Below, one piece after another: positions 23,134 through 30,783 of a stretch of 31,035 nucleotides of DNA (its first letter is position 1; each line of letters begins with the position of its first letter). Source of the DNA: CBDUZS01 sp965371785 (lineage in GTDB: Bacteria; Fermentibacterota; Fermentibacteria; Fermentibacterales; JCC-6); NCBI GenBank assembly GCA_965371785.1, contig CBDUZS010000029.1, positions 1 through 31,035 of the forward strand, written 5' to 3'. The notes beneath the pieces were generated by a model. That model saw only the letters and a program-made list of their open reading frames with translations. It searched no databases and was not told the origin of the DNA. A program made the position numbers and the translations under genes.

Positions 23134-24527
23134 CACAGACCACCTTCTTCGTGAAGCCGCATTGAATAGATCGTCGGAATCGAGGTTGGTTCGACCCCGT
23201 CTTCACCAATTCCTACGGCAACTTCCTGTACGACGATTACTTCGTTGCTTGTTATCTCCGCTATATGAGTGTTGTTTGCCAGTATCGTATTCTCATAGAG
23301 AATGTATGGCACTCCATTTGCATCTTCCACCATCGCCTGATCTCCACCGAATGGATCTATCGTGATCCCGACCAGGTGGAGTTCCTCGATTGCCAGATCT
23401 TCAAGAGAGCGTCTCAGGTCTCTCCTGGTTGGAGGAAACTCGGTGAATGGATCAGGTCTGCTGGATACCGACTCGTAAATCCTGAACACTCCGCTAACGG
23501 CGATGTTCACCGGTGAGATATCCTCCCCCGAACCGTACCCCGTTCCTCCATTCTGTCCAGCGAGATTACACTCTATTCTTTCCATCTCGTACATCGGCAG
23601 TCTGGTTTCTACCGTGCCGAGTTCTGACCATGCCAGCACACCGCTTTCGTCCATTGCCCAGATGGGTTCCCCCATTCCGAGCGGCTGGAGCACGAGCGGA
23701 TTTATTGCAGGCCGTCCCGCAATCATGTTTTCGAGAGATGATGCGAACGCTATGCCCTCATCACGAAGAACCAGTCCTGAGGAGTAGAGTTTTCCGGAGC
23801 AGATCTCCTCCCACTGCTCTGGAGCAGTGCGTCTGTAGACCGAGCCTTCCGTTCCGATGAAGAGAGATGAACCGTCGGCTGCAAGTAGTATCTCCTCACC
23901 GAAGGGTACTTCCTCCGATCTCCATAGACCGATTTCCGTATCGACAAGGTTCAGTATTCCACCGGAGGACAGATATGCCCAGTCCTCGCCCGTACGGAAC
24001 AGGTTGCTGGATACTTCCAGCGGTTCCGTTGGAGCCGTGATTTCGAACTCCATTTCCCGTGACAGAACAGCTATCGTGCCATTCTCTGCGAGCAGGGCAA
24101 CGGATTCGTTTACGCCGAGATATCTGGGAACGATCCCTTCAGGGAGTGAAATCCTGGCAAGATCCTCCCCGTCGAATATCAGCAGTGAAGGATCGGACAG
24201 GAGGTAAACCTTCCCGTCGCAAGTAACCATATCTCTCACGGTTCCAGCATCATCCAGATCGAAACAGCGCCAGGTTCCTGCCGCCGCACGGAACTGCATG
24301 AGTACGCTTCCTTCGAGAAGAAGCCAGGCGCTCTCATCGTCAGTACACAGCAGACCAGGCGCACCGTCCGGCAGGACGAGTTCCATCCATCCGTGGACCG
24401 CCGGCTGTTCAGCGATCAGGATATTTTCAGGTGCAACCTGGTGCGATGCATCGTCTCCCTGACTGCCACAAGCAATGAGCAGGAAGATGGGAAGGAGCAC
24501 GGCTGCAAACCTCATGGTTCTGTCCAT
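23133..24527 (-). CDS. PilP-like type IV pilus lipoprotein with long N-terminal propeller-like region
   Basis: The 464-aa product has a lipoprotein signal (LLIAC, Cys20). Residues about 40-335 form repeated short strands with recurring G and W positions, as in an irregular beta-propeller. The C-terminal 100 residues look like PilP: PPTRRDLRRSLEDLAIEE, LHLVGI, QAMVEDANGVPYILYENT and ITSNEVIVVQEV, the P-L-x-x-L-x-[ML]-V-G plus A-L-V-x-D-x-x-G pattern. PilP (about 170 aa in proteobacteria) is an inner-membrane lipoprotein linking PilN/PilO to PilQ. The gene sits exactly where pilP belongs, between pilO and pilQ, which supports the call. The N-terminal extension is unusual. Its TGA overlaps the pilQ start region. 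Confidence 0.75.
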   Translation of the reverse strand: MDRTMRFAAVLLPIFLLIACGSQGDDASHQVAPENILIAEQPAVHGWMELVLPDGAPGLLCTDDESAWLLLEGSVLMQFRAAAGTWRCFDLDDAGTVRDMVTCDGKVYLLSDPSLLIFDGEDLARISLPEGIVPRYLGVNESVALLAENGTIAVLSREMEFEITAPTEPLEVSSNLFRTGEDWAYLSSGGILNLVDTEIGLWRSEEVPFGEEILLAADGSSLFIGTEGSVYRRTAPEQWEEICSGKLYSSGLVLRDEGIAFASSLENMIAGRPAINPLVLQPLGMGEPIWAMDESGVLAWSELGTVETRLPMYEMERIECNLAGQNGGTGYGSGEDISPVNIAVSGVFRIYESVSSRPDPFTEFPPTRRDLRRSLEDLAIEELHLVGITIDPFGGDQAMVEDANGVPYILYENTILANNTHIAEITSNEVIVVQEVAVGIGEDGVEPTSIPTIYSMRLHEEGGL

Positions 24528-24547
24528 GTCTGCATCAACCTCCCTTC

Positions 24548-25108
24548 CTAAGGCTGCACGAAAGCAGAAAAGGTAAACGTTGCTTCGATGTTATCGAATT
24601 TACCCTCTGCTGCTTTCAGCTGATGGATTTCCACGTTGCTGATGGCGGTCATCATCATTTCCTGGGTGAGCTGATCGAGGAAAACCCCAAGCCTGTGGAA
24701 TCTGCCAGTTAAGTGAACCTGCCAAGTGTACACGTTGTATGCTCCCTCGACTACCGGAGGCATCGGACTCATGCTGACCACCTGCAGTCCGCTGTTACCG
24801 GTTTTCTGAGCGAGCATCTCCAATACGTTTTCCTGACTGTAGGATCTGGGAAGGAATCGGTCCAGTCGTTCCAGTTCCTGGCTGTGCATCTCCATCTGCT
24901 GTTGAAGAAGAGCCATGTCTTCACTGGTCCGGGATCTCAGCTGGTTGTACGTAGACTGTCTCATGAGAAATGTATCTTCCGCATCGGCGATCTGCTCCTT
25001 GAGACCACTCGCTACGAAAGAGAAGTAGACGTAGATGAGACCAGCCAGCAACACCAGACCAACGATGAACCGGAGGACTCTGGCATCTCGGAAGTCGATT
25101 GCAGCCAA
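24548..25108 (-). CDS. pilO: Type IV pilus inner-membrane protein PilO
   Basis: The 186-aa product has a short cytoplasmic N-terminus, one membrane helix (about 12-35, FIVGLVLLAGLIYVYFSFVA), a periplasmic coiled coil (about 36-82) and a C-terminal ferredoxin-like domain (VYTWQVHLTGRFHRLGVFLDQL, VEIHQL). This is the PilO layout; PilO pairs with PilN and holds PilP in the alignment complex. The start is a TTG with GGAGGT at a good distance. Gene order (PilM-PilN fusion, lipoprotein, this gene, PilP-like, PilQ) fixes the identity. Confidence 0.9.
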   Translation of the reverse strand: MAAIDFRDARVLRFIVGLVLLAGLIYVYFSFVASGLKEQIADAEDTFLMRQSTYNQLRSRTSEDMALLQQQMEMHSQELERLDRFLPRSYSQENVLEMLAQKTGNSGLQVVSMSPMPPVVEGAYNVYTWQVHLTGRFHRLGVFLDQLTQEMMMTAISNVEIHQLKAAEGKFDNIEATFTFSAFVQP

Positions 25109-25146
25109 AGCCTACCTCCTCTCCGATTCGAAAATTTCTGTGTTCT

Positions 25147-25566
25147 TCATGGTGCTGCTCCGCCTATCGGCCATACGTTCAGCGTATCTCCGATTTCGAT
25201 CTGGAACGGGTTACTTTCAGCATCTCTGTACACGTAAGACCAGGCGCTATAGTGGGCGGAAAGCCCGAATATACCAACACTGGGCATTGCGTAACCTGTT
25301 ACATCACCCACAGGAGGAGTCGGATATACCTGGACTTCCATGAAGAAGACTCCTGCTGCATTCGTCATCACATCGTTGGAATAGACATTTGTCGATTCAG
25401 CATCGAGTTCCAGCATCACCATAACGCCCTCGGCCGGCGTGCCGTTCAGAGAATCCGCGTAGATGATACCGGTGACGTAGACTTTGGTGTCTGCGGTTCC
25501 GAATGGATCACAACCGAAGATCACCAGAATCCCCGCTATTCCGATACACAGAACTATCTTTTTCAT
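25147..25566 (-). CDS. Small lipoprotein with carboxypeptidase-regulatory-like domain, inside the pilus operon
   Basis: Starting at the ATG at 25566 the product is 139 aa, with a lipoprotein signal MKKIVLCIGIAGILVIFGC (Cys19). The mature part starts TKVYVTGIIYADSLNGTPAEGVMVMLEL, the pattern of a transthyretin-like/CarboxypepD_reg fold in which an optional domain decorates an exported protein, and ends with a strand-rich segment. I know no standard pilus gene of this kind at this place. The start has a G-rich run (GGGGGGATC) upstream. It lies 10 bases after the PilM-PilN stop and 38 bases before pilO, so it must be co-transcribed. A role in the pilus complex is inference from position. Confidence 0.75.
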   Translation of the reverse strand: MKKIVLCIGIAGILVIFGCDPFGTADTKVYVTGIIYADSLNGTPAEGVMVMLELDAESTNVYSNDVMTNAAGVFFMEVQVYPTPPVGDVTGYAMPSVGIFGLSAHYSAWSYVYRDAESNPFQIEIGDTLNVWPIGGAAP

Positions 25567-25576
25567 GATCCCCCCA

Positions 25577-27313
25577 TCAAATTCCGGCGTAATCGCCAAC
25601 GAGCGGCGCGAGAGAAGCAGGGTCTACGCCGATTTCGAGGTCAAACTGATATCTCGACTCGCCACCGGTGAGACTTCCGCTTTCGGTAGTGAGTGTGTAC
25701 GTCTGTCCAAACTCGGGGAGCGAGAACAGTGGCGTTATTCCGTCAGGTCTCAGCTCCACCAGCCTTCTCTGGAACGAGACTATGTCACCCCAGGTTCTGG
25801 CGACTCCCGTCAGATGAAGACTCTGCCCGTATAGAGTCAGATTAGAAAGGTAGATTCCTTTCTCGGTTTCCTCTGCAAATGCGGTTTGCTCAGGGTAGAG
25901 TGCCCTGCAGAGATACTCCATGACGTACACCGTATACTTCTGATTGAGAGCCAGCTGGATGATCGCGGTTCTCTTTGCGTTTAGTTCCGCTTCGAGCTGA
26001 TCCGCTGCCTCCTGCTGGGCTACCTGTGACTCCATCTGAGCGATCTGAGTGTCAATTTCTGTTATGTTTGCCTGCAGATCGCGTTCTTCTTTTTTCAGTT
26101 GCCCGTAGTTGAGGACCATCAAGAGGATTCCACCGGCCACGAGGATCAGCGGTACGAAGCTGACCAGTGTGATCAGAGGATTGGATTCTCCAGCCGGTCT
26201 CTTTTTCTTTTTCTTCTGCTCGGCGGTACCCAGGATGTTGATGTCAACCAGACCGGGTACGTACCCGCGAAGGGCGAGGCCCGTGCAGACAGCGAGGATT
26301 GCATCGATCCCGGCTCTCTGGTCATCGGGAATCACCGTTGGATCGACCTGGATATTCCTGAAGGGCTGGAACGGTTCGACGGGCAGACCATGCTGCTCGC
26401 TGAGTATCGTTGCCAGTCCTCCGGTCATGAGTGAACATCCGCCACTGATGTACATCTTGTCGATCCTGGAACTCTCTCCAGAAGCCTGGAAGGAGATAAA
26501 GGACCTTCTTACCGAGGTGGAGAGTTCCTCGATGACATGACTGATCGCAGAGCGGACATCCTCGGCAGAAGTACCCTCGGGAAGATCGCCCTTGAGTACA
26601 TTTTCTGCAGCTTCGTAATCGAGTCCGAGAGATCGCTGCAGGGCTTCGATGAACCTGTTTCCGCCGATCGCCAGATCCCGGTTGAAGCTGGGCAGACCGC
26701 CCTTGATCACGATCATGTTCGTGACCTCGGCCCCGACGTTGAGGATTGTTACACATTCCTCTTCACTGGGCTGATAAGCGTGCTCGAATGCGCGTTGGAG
26801 CGCGAACTGCTCGAGCTCGATCACTTCGGGATGAAGACCCGCGCTCTGGAGAAGACCTCTGTGCAGGTCTACGACCTCCTTCTTCGCGGCAACAAGGAGA
26901 ACTTCCATCTGTCCGGGAGCAATTTCCTCGTTGATGATCTTGAAGTCCAGGCTGACTTCATCGATCCTGAAGGGAATGTGCTGCTCGGCTTCCCAGTGGA
27001 TAGCCTGGCGAGCCTGAGCTTCGGACATCTTCTCCATTGGAATGCGTCTTACTATCACGCTTCTTCCGGAGACAGCCGTGTACACATTCTTCGACTTGAT
27101 CCCGGCATTCCTGAGAACATCGGTAATCGTTGAGATCAGATGCTCCCTGTTCACAACTTCGCCGTCGACAACCGTTCCCGGAGCAAGCTCCTGGATCGCG
27201 TATCTGGTCATCTTCAGGTTCTTGCCTGCCCTGGCCAGCTCCACTACTTTTATGGAGTGGCTACCAATGTCCAGACCGACAGCTGCTTTTCCTGACTTGC
27301 CAAAGACCAGCAT
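25577..27313 (-). CDS. PilM-PilN fusion protein of the type IV pilus
   Basis: The 578-aa product joins two normally separate proteins. Residues 1-350 are PilM, an actin-like ATPase-fold protein (GKAAVGLDIGSHSIKVVEL phosphate loop, ILNVGAEVTNMIVI second loop, ISGGCSLMTGGL adenosine motif). Residues 357-361 (D-I-N-I-L) resemble the start of PilN, whose I-N-L-L-P peptide normally docks on PilM. A run of five lysines and a membrane helix (about 380-405) follow, then a coiled coil and a periplasmic ferredoxin-like domain with HLTGVARTWGDIVSFQRRL. There is no internal frameshift or stop. The ATG has GGGAGG upstream. It is the first gene of the pilus operon. The enzyme pair PilB/PilT and the pilins are not in this window. 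Confidence 0.92.
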   Translation of the reverse strand: MLVFGKSGKAAVGLDIGSHSIKVVELARAGKNLKMTRYAIQELAPGTVVDGEVVNREHLISTITDVLRNAGIKSKNVYTAVSGRSVIVRRIPMEKMSEAQARQAIHWEAEQHIPFRIDEVSLDFKIINEEIAPGQMEVLLVAAKKEVVDLHRGLLQSAGLHPEVIELEQFALQRAFEHAYQPSEEECVTILNVGAEVTNMIVIKGGLPSFNRDLAIGGNRFIEALQRSLGLDYEAAENVLKGDLPEGTSAEDVRSAISHVIEELSTSVRRSFISFQASGESSRIDKMYISGGCSLMTGGLATILSEQHGLPVEPFQPFRNIQVDPTVIPDDQRAGIDAILAVCTGLALRGYVPGLVDINILGTAEQKKKKKRPAGESNPLITLVSFVPLILVAGGILLMVLNYGQLKKEERDLQANITEIDTQIAQMESQVAQQEAADQLEAELNAKRTAIIQLALNQKYTVYVMEYLCRALYPEQTAFAEETEKGIYLSNLTLYGQSLHLTGVARTWGDIVSFQRRLVELRPDGITPLFSLPEFGQTYTLTTESGSLTGGESRYQFDLEIGVDPASLAPLVGDYAGI

Positions 27314-27341
27314 CTTCTCCCTCCCCGCGAGACGGGTTGGT

Positions 27342-27359
27342 CTGTCCTGTTCAGGACAG
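27342..27359. promoter_or_regulatory. 18-bp palindrome in the pilus operon leader
   Basis: CTGTCCTG-TT-CAGGACAG is a perfect inverted repeat with 8-bp arms, 29 bases before the PilM-PilN start. It lies between the candidate minus-strand promoter and the ATG, so it could be an operator or form a hairpin in the leader RNA. No T tract follows, so it is not a terminator. Confidence 0.6.
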
Positions 27360-27414
27360 CTTCTTCGACCCAGTCAACTGTCTTTCAGGCCGGGTCACCT
27401 TACTATTGTAATCG

Positions 27415-27443
27415 AGTTTATTACGACTTGGCCCCGGCGTCAA
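27415..27443 (-). promoter_or_regulatory. Candidate promoter of the pilus operon
   Basis: Read on the minus strand, TTGACG (27438-27443) is followed after 17 bases by TAAACT (27415-27420). It would produce a leader of about 95 bases containing the 18-bp palindrome. Confidence 0.45.
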
Positions 27444-27480
27444 TACCCCAATTTCATAATTACTGAATTTCATATATCCC

Positions 27481-27508
27481 TTGACGCGAATATTGAGACG
27501 GATATGTT
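27481..27508 (+). promoter_or_regulatory. Candidate promoter of the small basic protein gene
   Basis: TTGACG (27481-27486) is followed after 16 bases by TATGTT (27503-27508), 24 bases before the ATG, with GGGAGGAGG between. It points away from the pilus operon promoter. Confidence 0.45.
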
Positions 27509-27532
27509 CCCCTTCACGGGAGGAGGCAAACG

Positions 27533-27826
27533 ATGTCACCCAGAAGGAAAGATAAACTCATTTCCAGCATATCCGACATCGAAGTTAATGACACTGCTAC
27601 AGTTAGACTTACCGTTCCCGTGCGCCCCGATCAGGAAGAGACACTTACAAGGATTGTAAGAACAATCTCGCAGAGCAGGGACAGGAAGCACAGAAAGCAG
27701 AGAATCACGAAAGCAACAGTCATCAGGGCTTACATAGATGCACTCTCTTCAATCCCTATTGACCTGTCGAATATCCCCGACGAAAAGGAAATGCTGGAGC
27801 GCCTGCTCAGTATCCTGAACACCTGA
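27533..27826 (+). CDS. Small basic protein, possibly ribbon-helix-helix-like
   Basis: The 97-aa product has one of the best ribosome-binding sites in the window (GGAGGAGG seven bases before ATG). I do not recognise it by family. A short strand (TATVRLTVPV, about 22-31) is followed by a helix and a very basic middle (DRKHRKQRITKA) and then ATVIRAYIDAL. The strand plus R-I-T-K-x-x-V-I-R-A helix is reminiscent of ribbon-helix-helix DNA-binding proteins, though the inserted basic loop is unusual. It is divergent from the pilus operon and close to an 18-bp palindrome, so a regulatory role is possible but unproven. It ends nine bases from the stop of the opposing glycosyltransferase gene. Confidence 0.7.
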   Translation: MSPRRKDKLISSISDIEVNDTATVRLTVPVRPDQEETLTRIVRTISQSRDRKHRKQRITKATVIRAYIDALSSIPIDLSNIPDEKEMLERLLSILNT

Positions 27827-27835
27827 CCCGAAGAA

Positions 27836-29635
27836 TCAATTCAGTTCGAACAGCACGTATGGATTTCTGGTAATGACCGGTTTCATGTGCATCGCCACGA
27901 ACTCGCGCCATTCCATCATCTCATCGGAAGAAAGCTCGAAAGGAATGTTGATGGAAGTGTACCCCATATGGACCGCCAGATGGGACACTCCATCGGAGCG
28001 CAATTCATCTGCAATCTCACCGGCATTCATTCCTGCCCAGAGCTTTTCGAGAAGAATGATGGGGAACCTGTGTTCATCGTAAACGACTTCTGATGGAAAG
28101 TAGAAAGCTCTGTTCCCCATGTTAACGAAGAGAGTTAGGTGCTCCATATCAAGCACTGTCTCAGCTTCTTCGTAGAACGATAAGTATTCCAGTCGATTAG
28201 CCAGGTAGTTACCTTCTCCGAACAGGAGCCAGGGCTTCAGGTCGGAATAGAGCTCAGCGATTCTGCTCCCCGTCCAGAGAACACATACTCCCGTAAGAAT
28301 AACTGCTAGATAGGGTTTCATGCGTCTGAACACCGTAAAAATACCGAGCGCGGCTGGAACCGAGAGCATTGCCAGTCCGGGCAGGAAGTAGCGAATTCGA
28401 ATCGCACTCCCCCGGAACAGGAGCGCAGACGAAAGAAAGAGTAAAGGCAGCAGCAGGTACCTGGTTCTCCCACGGCGCACGACAAGGAACAGTATCAGAC
28501 CGGCAAGCAGGAGTGGACCGCTCGAACCGTCGAACAGTCTCGGGTTGTCCCACTGACCGGTGATGGACAGCCGAATGGGCAGCAGCAGGAAATCGAGAAT
28601 ACCCCCGGGCGGAGATGTGTAAGCTCGTGCGGCTGAAACCAGAGCCACTCCCCTCTCACTGAGCTGGTCGACCGGACCAAAGATGCCTCTCATGAGAGGA
28701 TAGGCCGGGTTACCCCACTGAATGAGATTCGGCAGCGCCCACCATCCACACATCAACAGTGCAACGCCGAGAAACAGGGGTGCTCTTTTCCAGCTGCCTC
28801 TGAACCGAACGGGCAGGATGAGCAGCGTACCTGCGAGAACGAGTACACCGTTGTATTTGCACAGCGCAGCCGCTCCCGCCCATACGACTGCAGCAAGGGC
28901 ATCACCATCGTCCCTAATGAGTTCAAGGAATGCCATCACGGAAAAGAAGACGAGGAAGGTATCCGAGTAAGCCCAGGTAGCGTTCCTCAAAAGCTCCGGC
29001 ATACTCAGGAGCACGATAACGGAAAGAACGGCCAGCACTCTGTTCTTTCCGTGCAGCTCCAGGAGGGCGATACCGGTGGCCGCAAGCCCCAGAAGGCTGA
29101 TCATCCTCGCTCCTGAAAAACCGAATGTACCACCCGCAAGTGTGTAGAAGGTTTCAACCATGTATGGATAGCTCAGAAAAGCACCCCAGTCCGGGCGGAC
29201 GATCCCTCCCGAAGAAAGCCAGAGGCCGGGAAGGTACAGGTGGTGATTCATTGCATCTCTGGAGAACGGCGGAAGGATGGCAAGCGGCAGCAGGACAAGT
29301 AATCCTCCGGCAAGCCACCATATTCCCGAAGGCAGCTTCAGAGATTTCAGATGGTACATGAAAGCCAGAATGCCGCACGCGAGAATGCCCCATAGAACGT
29401 AGTTTCTGAACAACCCCAGCCATCCTGCGATACTCAGGACAACGAAGAGCCCGATTGCTCCCGCTGCGAACTTCCGTGACAGCAATCCCCGGGGAAGAAT
29501 GGTCGAGCCAATCCCCATGATTGCTGCGCCGATCGTCGTAAACACGGCCAGAGATACAGCCAGATTCATCATTGCAGTAAGAGAACGAAAAACCGTTTGG
29601 GACGCAACCGCTGGCCCTTTGAAGCTGCAAATCAT
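27836..29635 (-). CDS. Multi-pass membrane protein, probable GT-C type glycosyltransferase
   Basis: The 599-aa product has a dozen or so hydrophobic helices over its first 450 residues and a soluble C-terminal part of about 130 residues. An early periplasmic loop, FSRDAMNHHLYLPGLW, holds an Asp followed by His-His, as in GT39/ArnT-like lipid-linked sugar transferases, where an acidic residue in the first loop is catalytic. The neighbour is a DPM1-like enzyme that makes polyprenyl-phosphate sugars, the donor for GT-C enzymes, which fits well. The target could be protein, LPS or another glycan. The start is uncertain: the ATG at 29635 and the ATGs at 29572 and 29569 all lack a Shine-Dalgarno, and the first 21 residues do not look native to the fold. 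Confidence 0.8.
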   Translation of the reverse strand: MICSFKGPAVASQTVFRSLTAMMNLAVSLAVFTTIGAAIMGIGSTILPRGLLSRKFAAGAIGLFVVLSIAGWLGLFRNYVLWGILACGILAFMYHLKSLKLPSGIWWLAGGLLVLLPLAILPPFSRDAMNHHLYLPGLWLSSGGIVRPDWGAFLSYPYMVETFYTLAGGTFGFSGARMISLLGLAATGIALLELHGKNRVLAVLSVIVLLSMPELLRNATWAYSDTFLVFFSVMAFLELIRDDGDALAAVVWAGAAALCKYNGVLVLAGTLLILPVRFRGSWKRAPLFLGVALLMCGWWALPNLIQWGNPAYPLMRGIFGPVDQLSERGVALVSAARAYTSPPGGILDFLLLPIRLSITGQWDNPRLFDGSSGPLLLAGLILFLVVRRGRTRYLLLPLLFLSSALLFRGSAIRIRYFLPGLAMLSVPAALGIFTVFRRMKPYLAVILTGVCVLWTGSRIAELYSDLKPWLLFGEGNYLANRLEYLSFYEEAETVLDMEHLTLFVNMGNRAFYFPSEVVYDEHRFPIILLEKLWAGMNAGEIADELRSDGVSHLAVHMGYTSINIPFELSSDEMMEWREFVAMHMKPVITRNPYVLFELN

Positions 29636-29646
29636 ATCATACGGTT

Positions 29647-30636
29647 ATGAAACGTATGCTGGTGGCAATTCCTGCCCTTAACGAGGAAGCAACAATTGGC
29701 GGAGTGATAACCGGAATTCCCGCCACCGTTCCCGGTGTAGACGCAATAGAGGTTCTCGTTGTCGACGATGGCTCGACCGACCGCACGGCTGAGCTTGCAC
29801 TCGGAGCAGGCGCATCCGTGATCAGCCACGGCAGAAATCTGGGGCTGGGAGAATCCTTCAGAACAGCGCTCGAGCAGGCTCGGCGCAGGGGCTTTCACTT
29901 CCTGATCACGATGGATGCGGACGGGCAGTTCAACCCCGCCGACATTCCGGAGCTTGCAGCGCCGGTTATCGAGAACAGAGCGGACTTCAGCACTGCCAGC
30001 AGATTCCTCGACCCCGAACTCGTACCCGACATGCCGGGTCTGAAAAAATCCGGCAACCGGGTTGTAGCATCGATAGTGAGCAGACTCTCGGGTGTGAAAA
30101 TAAAGGATGCAACGTGCGGATTCAGAGCCTATGGACCGGTTGCTCTGGAAAAGCTCTCCTCCTTCAGCAGGTTCACCTACACGCAGGAAGTGATAATCGA
30201 TCTCGCAGGCAAGGGTCTCAGGATTACCGAGGTTCCCCTGCGAATTCTTGGAGAGCGTCCATCAGGCAGGTCACGCATTGCAAGCAACCTCTTCCGATAC
30301 GCCGTTCTGTCGATTGCAGCGATGTACTCCTCGGCTCAGGGTCATAGCCCGTGGCGATTCTACGGCAGACCGGCATTCTACCTGATAGGAGCGGGCTTCC
30401 TCTCCGACCTGTTCGTGGCAATAAGGTGGCTCATCACGGGCCGGGTCTCTCCTTTCGCTGGCTTGGCAATAGGAGGTCTGTTCCTGATAACCTTTGGAAT
30501 CCTGATGCTTCTGTTCGCTTCGGTTGCCGACATCTCGTCCAACAGCAGGAAACTTATCGAAAGAACGATAGCTGAAGACGTCCGGAGAACCCGGAAGGAA
30601 CTGAACACGCCTCAGGTGCAGTCCGACCTCAGGTAA
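29647..30636 (+). CDS. Family 2 glycosyltransferase, polyprenyl-phosphate sugar synthase-like (DPM1/DPMS type)
   Basis: The 329-aa protein has a GT2 catalytic domain: AIPALNEEATIGGVI, VLVVDDGSTDRT (Asp40-Asp41) and the metal-binding D-x-D in TMDADGQF (Asp90, Asp92), then SRFLDPELVPDMP and KDATCGFRAY. Two membrane helices (about 240-265 and 272-295) follow, as in GtrB- and DPMS-type enzymes. These transfer a sugar from an NDP-sugar to polyprenyl phosphate at the inner face of the membrane. The ATG has no Shine-Dalgarno and lies only 11 bases from the possible start of the divergent GT-C-like gene; an ATG three codons later is an alternative. Confidence 0.92.
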   Translation: MKRMLVAIPALNEEATIGGVITGIPATVPGVDAIEVLVVDDGSTDRTAELALGAGASVISHGRNLGLGESFRTALEQARRRGFHFLITMDADGQFNPADIPELAAPVIENRADFSTASRFLDPELVPDMPGLKKSGNRVVASIVSRLSGVKIKDATCGFRAYGPVALEKLSSFSRFTYTQEVIIDLAGKGLRITEVPLRILGERPSGRSRIASNLFRYAVLSIAAMYSSAQGHSPWRFYGRPAFYLIGAGFLSDLFVAIRWLITGRVSPFAGLAIGGLFLITFGILMLLFASVADISSNSRKLIERTIAEDVRRTRKELNTPQVQSDLR

Positions 30637-30685
30637 TCATCCCAACAGAATGCTCTGCTGCAAGTAATCCTGTTTCACAGGAGAA
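30637..30685. other. Spacer between the GT2 gene and repeat copy H
   Basis: It contains CAGAATGCTC (30646-30655), shared with the spacer before copy E, and a small hairpin TCCTG-TTTCA-CAGGA (30668-30682). There is no T tract, so a terminator is doubtful. Confidence 0.4.
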
Positions 30686-30708
30686 AGTTCGAATCCACTA
30701 CGGGGTGG
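30686..30708 (+). repeat. Dispersed spacer repeat, copy H (internally shortened)
   Basis: AGTTCGAA is followed directly by TCCACTACGGGGTGG; compared with copy C, about six bases are missing from the middle. It begins 50 bases after the GT2 stop codon and lies 26 bases before the promoter of the second VCBS gene, the same arrangement as copy F and the first VCBS gene. Confidence 0.75.
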
Positions 30709-30733
30709 CAATAATTCTCTGAATCCTGTCCAA

Positions 30734-30762
30734 TTGACATTTCTCCAAATAGCTATGATTCT
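30734..30762 (+). promoter_or_regulatory. Candidate sigma-70 promoter of the second VCBS gene
   Basis: TTGACA (30734-30739) and GATTCT (30757-30762) are 17 bases apart, the same elements and spacing as at 3186-3214. TATGAT (30754-30759) is an alternative -10 but is only 14 bases away. Confidence 0.5.
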
Positions 30763-30783
30763 TGAGTATACGGGAGGTGTTCT

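Noticed and set aside
26180..26220. Possible frameshift at the lysine run in the PilM-PilN gene
   Set aside because: The A-rich codons are mixed AAA/AAG, and both flanking domains are in the same frame with a sensible linker and membrane helix after it.
27042..27659. Plus-strand frame of 205 codons across the pilus operon start
   Set aside because: It is antisense to the PilM coding region, runs through the divergent promoter region and overlaps the small basic protein gene in another frame; its sequence has low-complexity shadow character.
30668..30682. Terminator after the GT2 gene
   Set aside because: The 5-bp stem TCCTG/CAGGA is short and no T tract follows.
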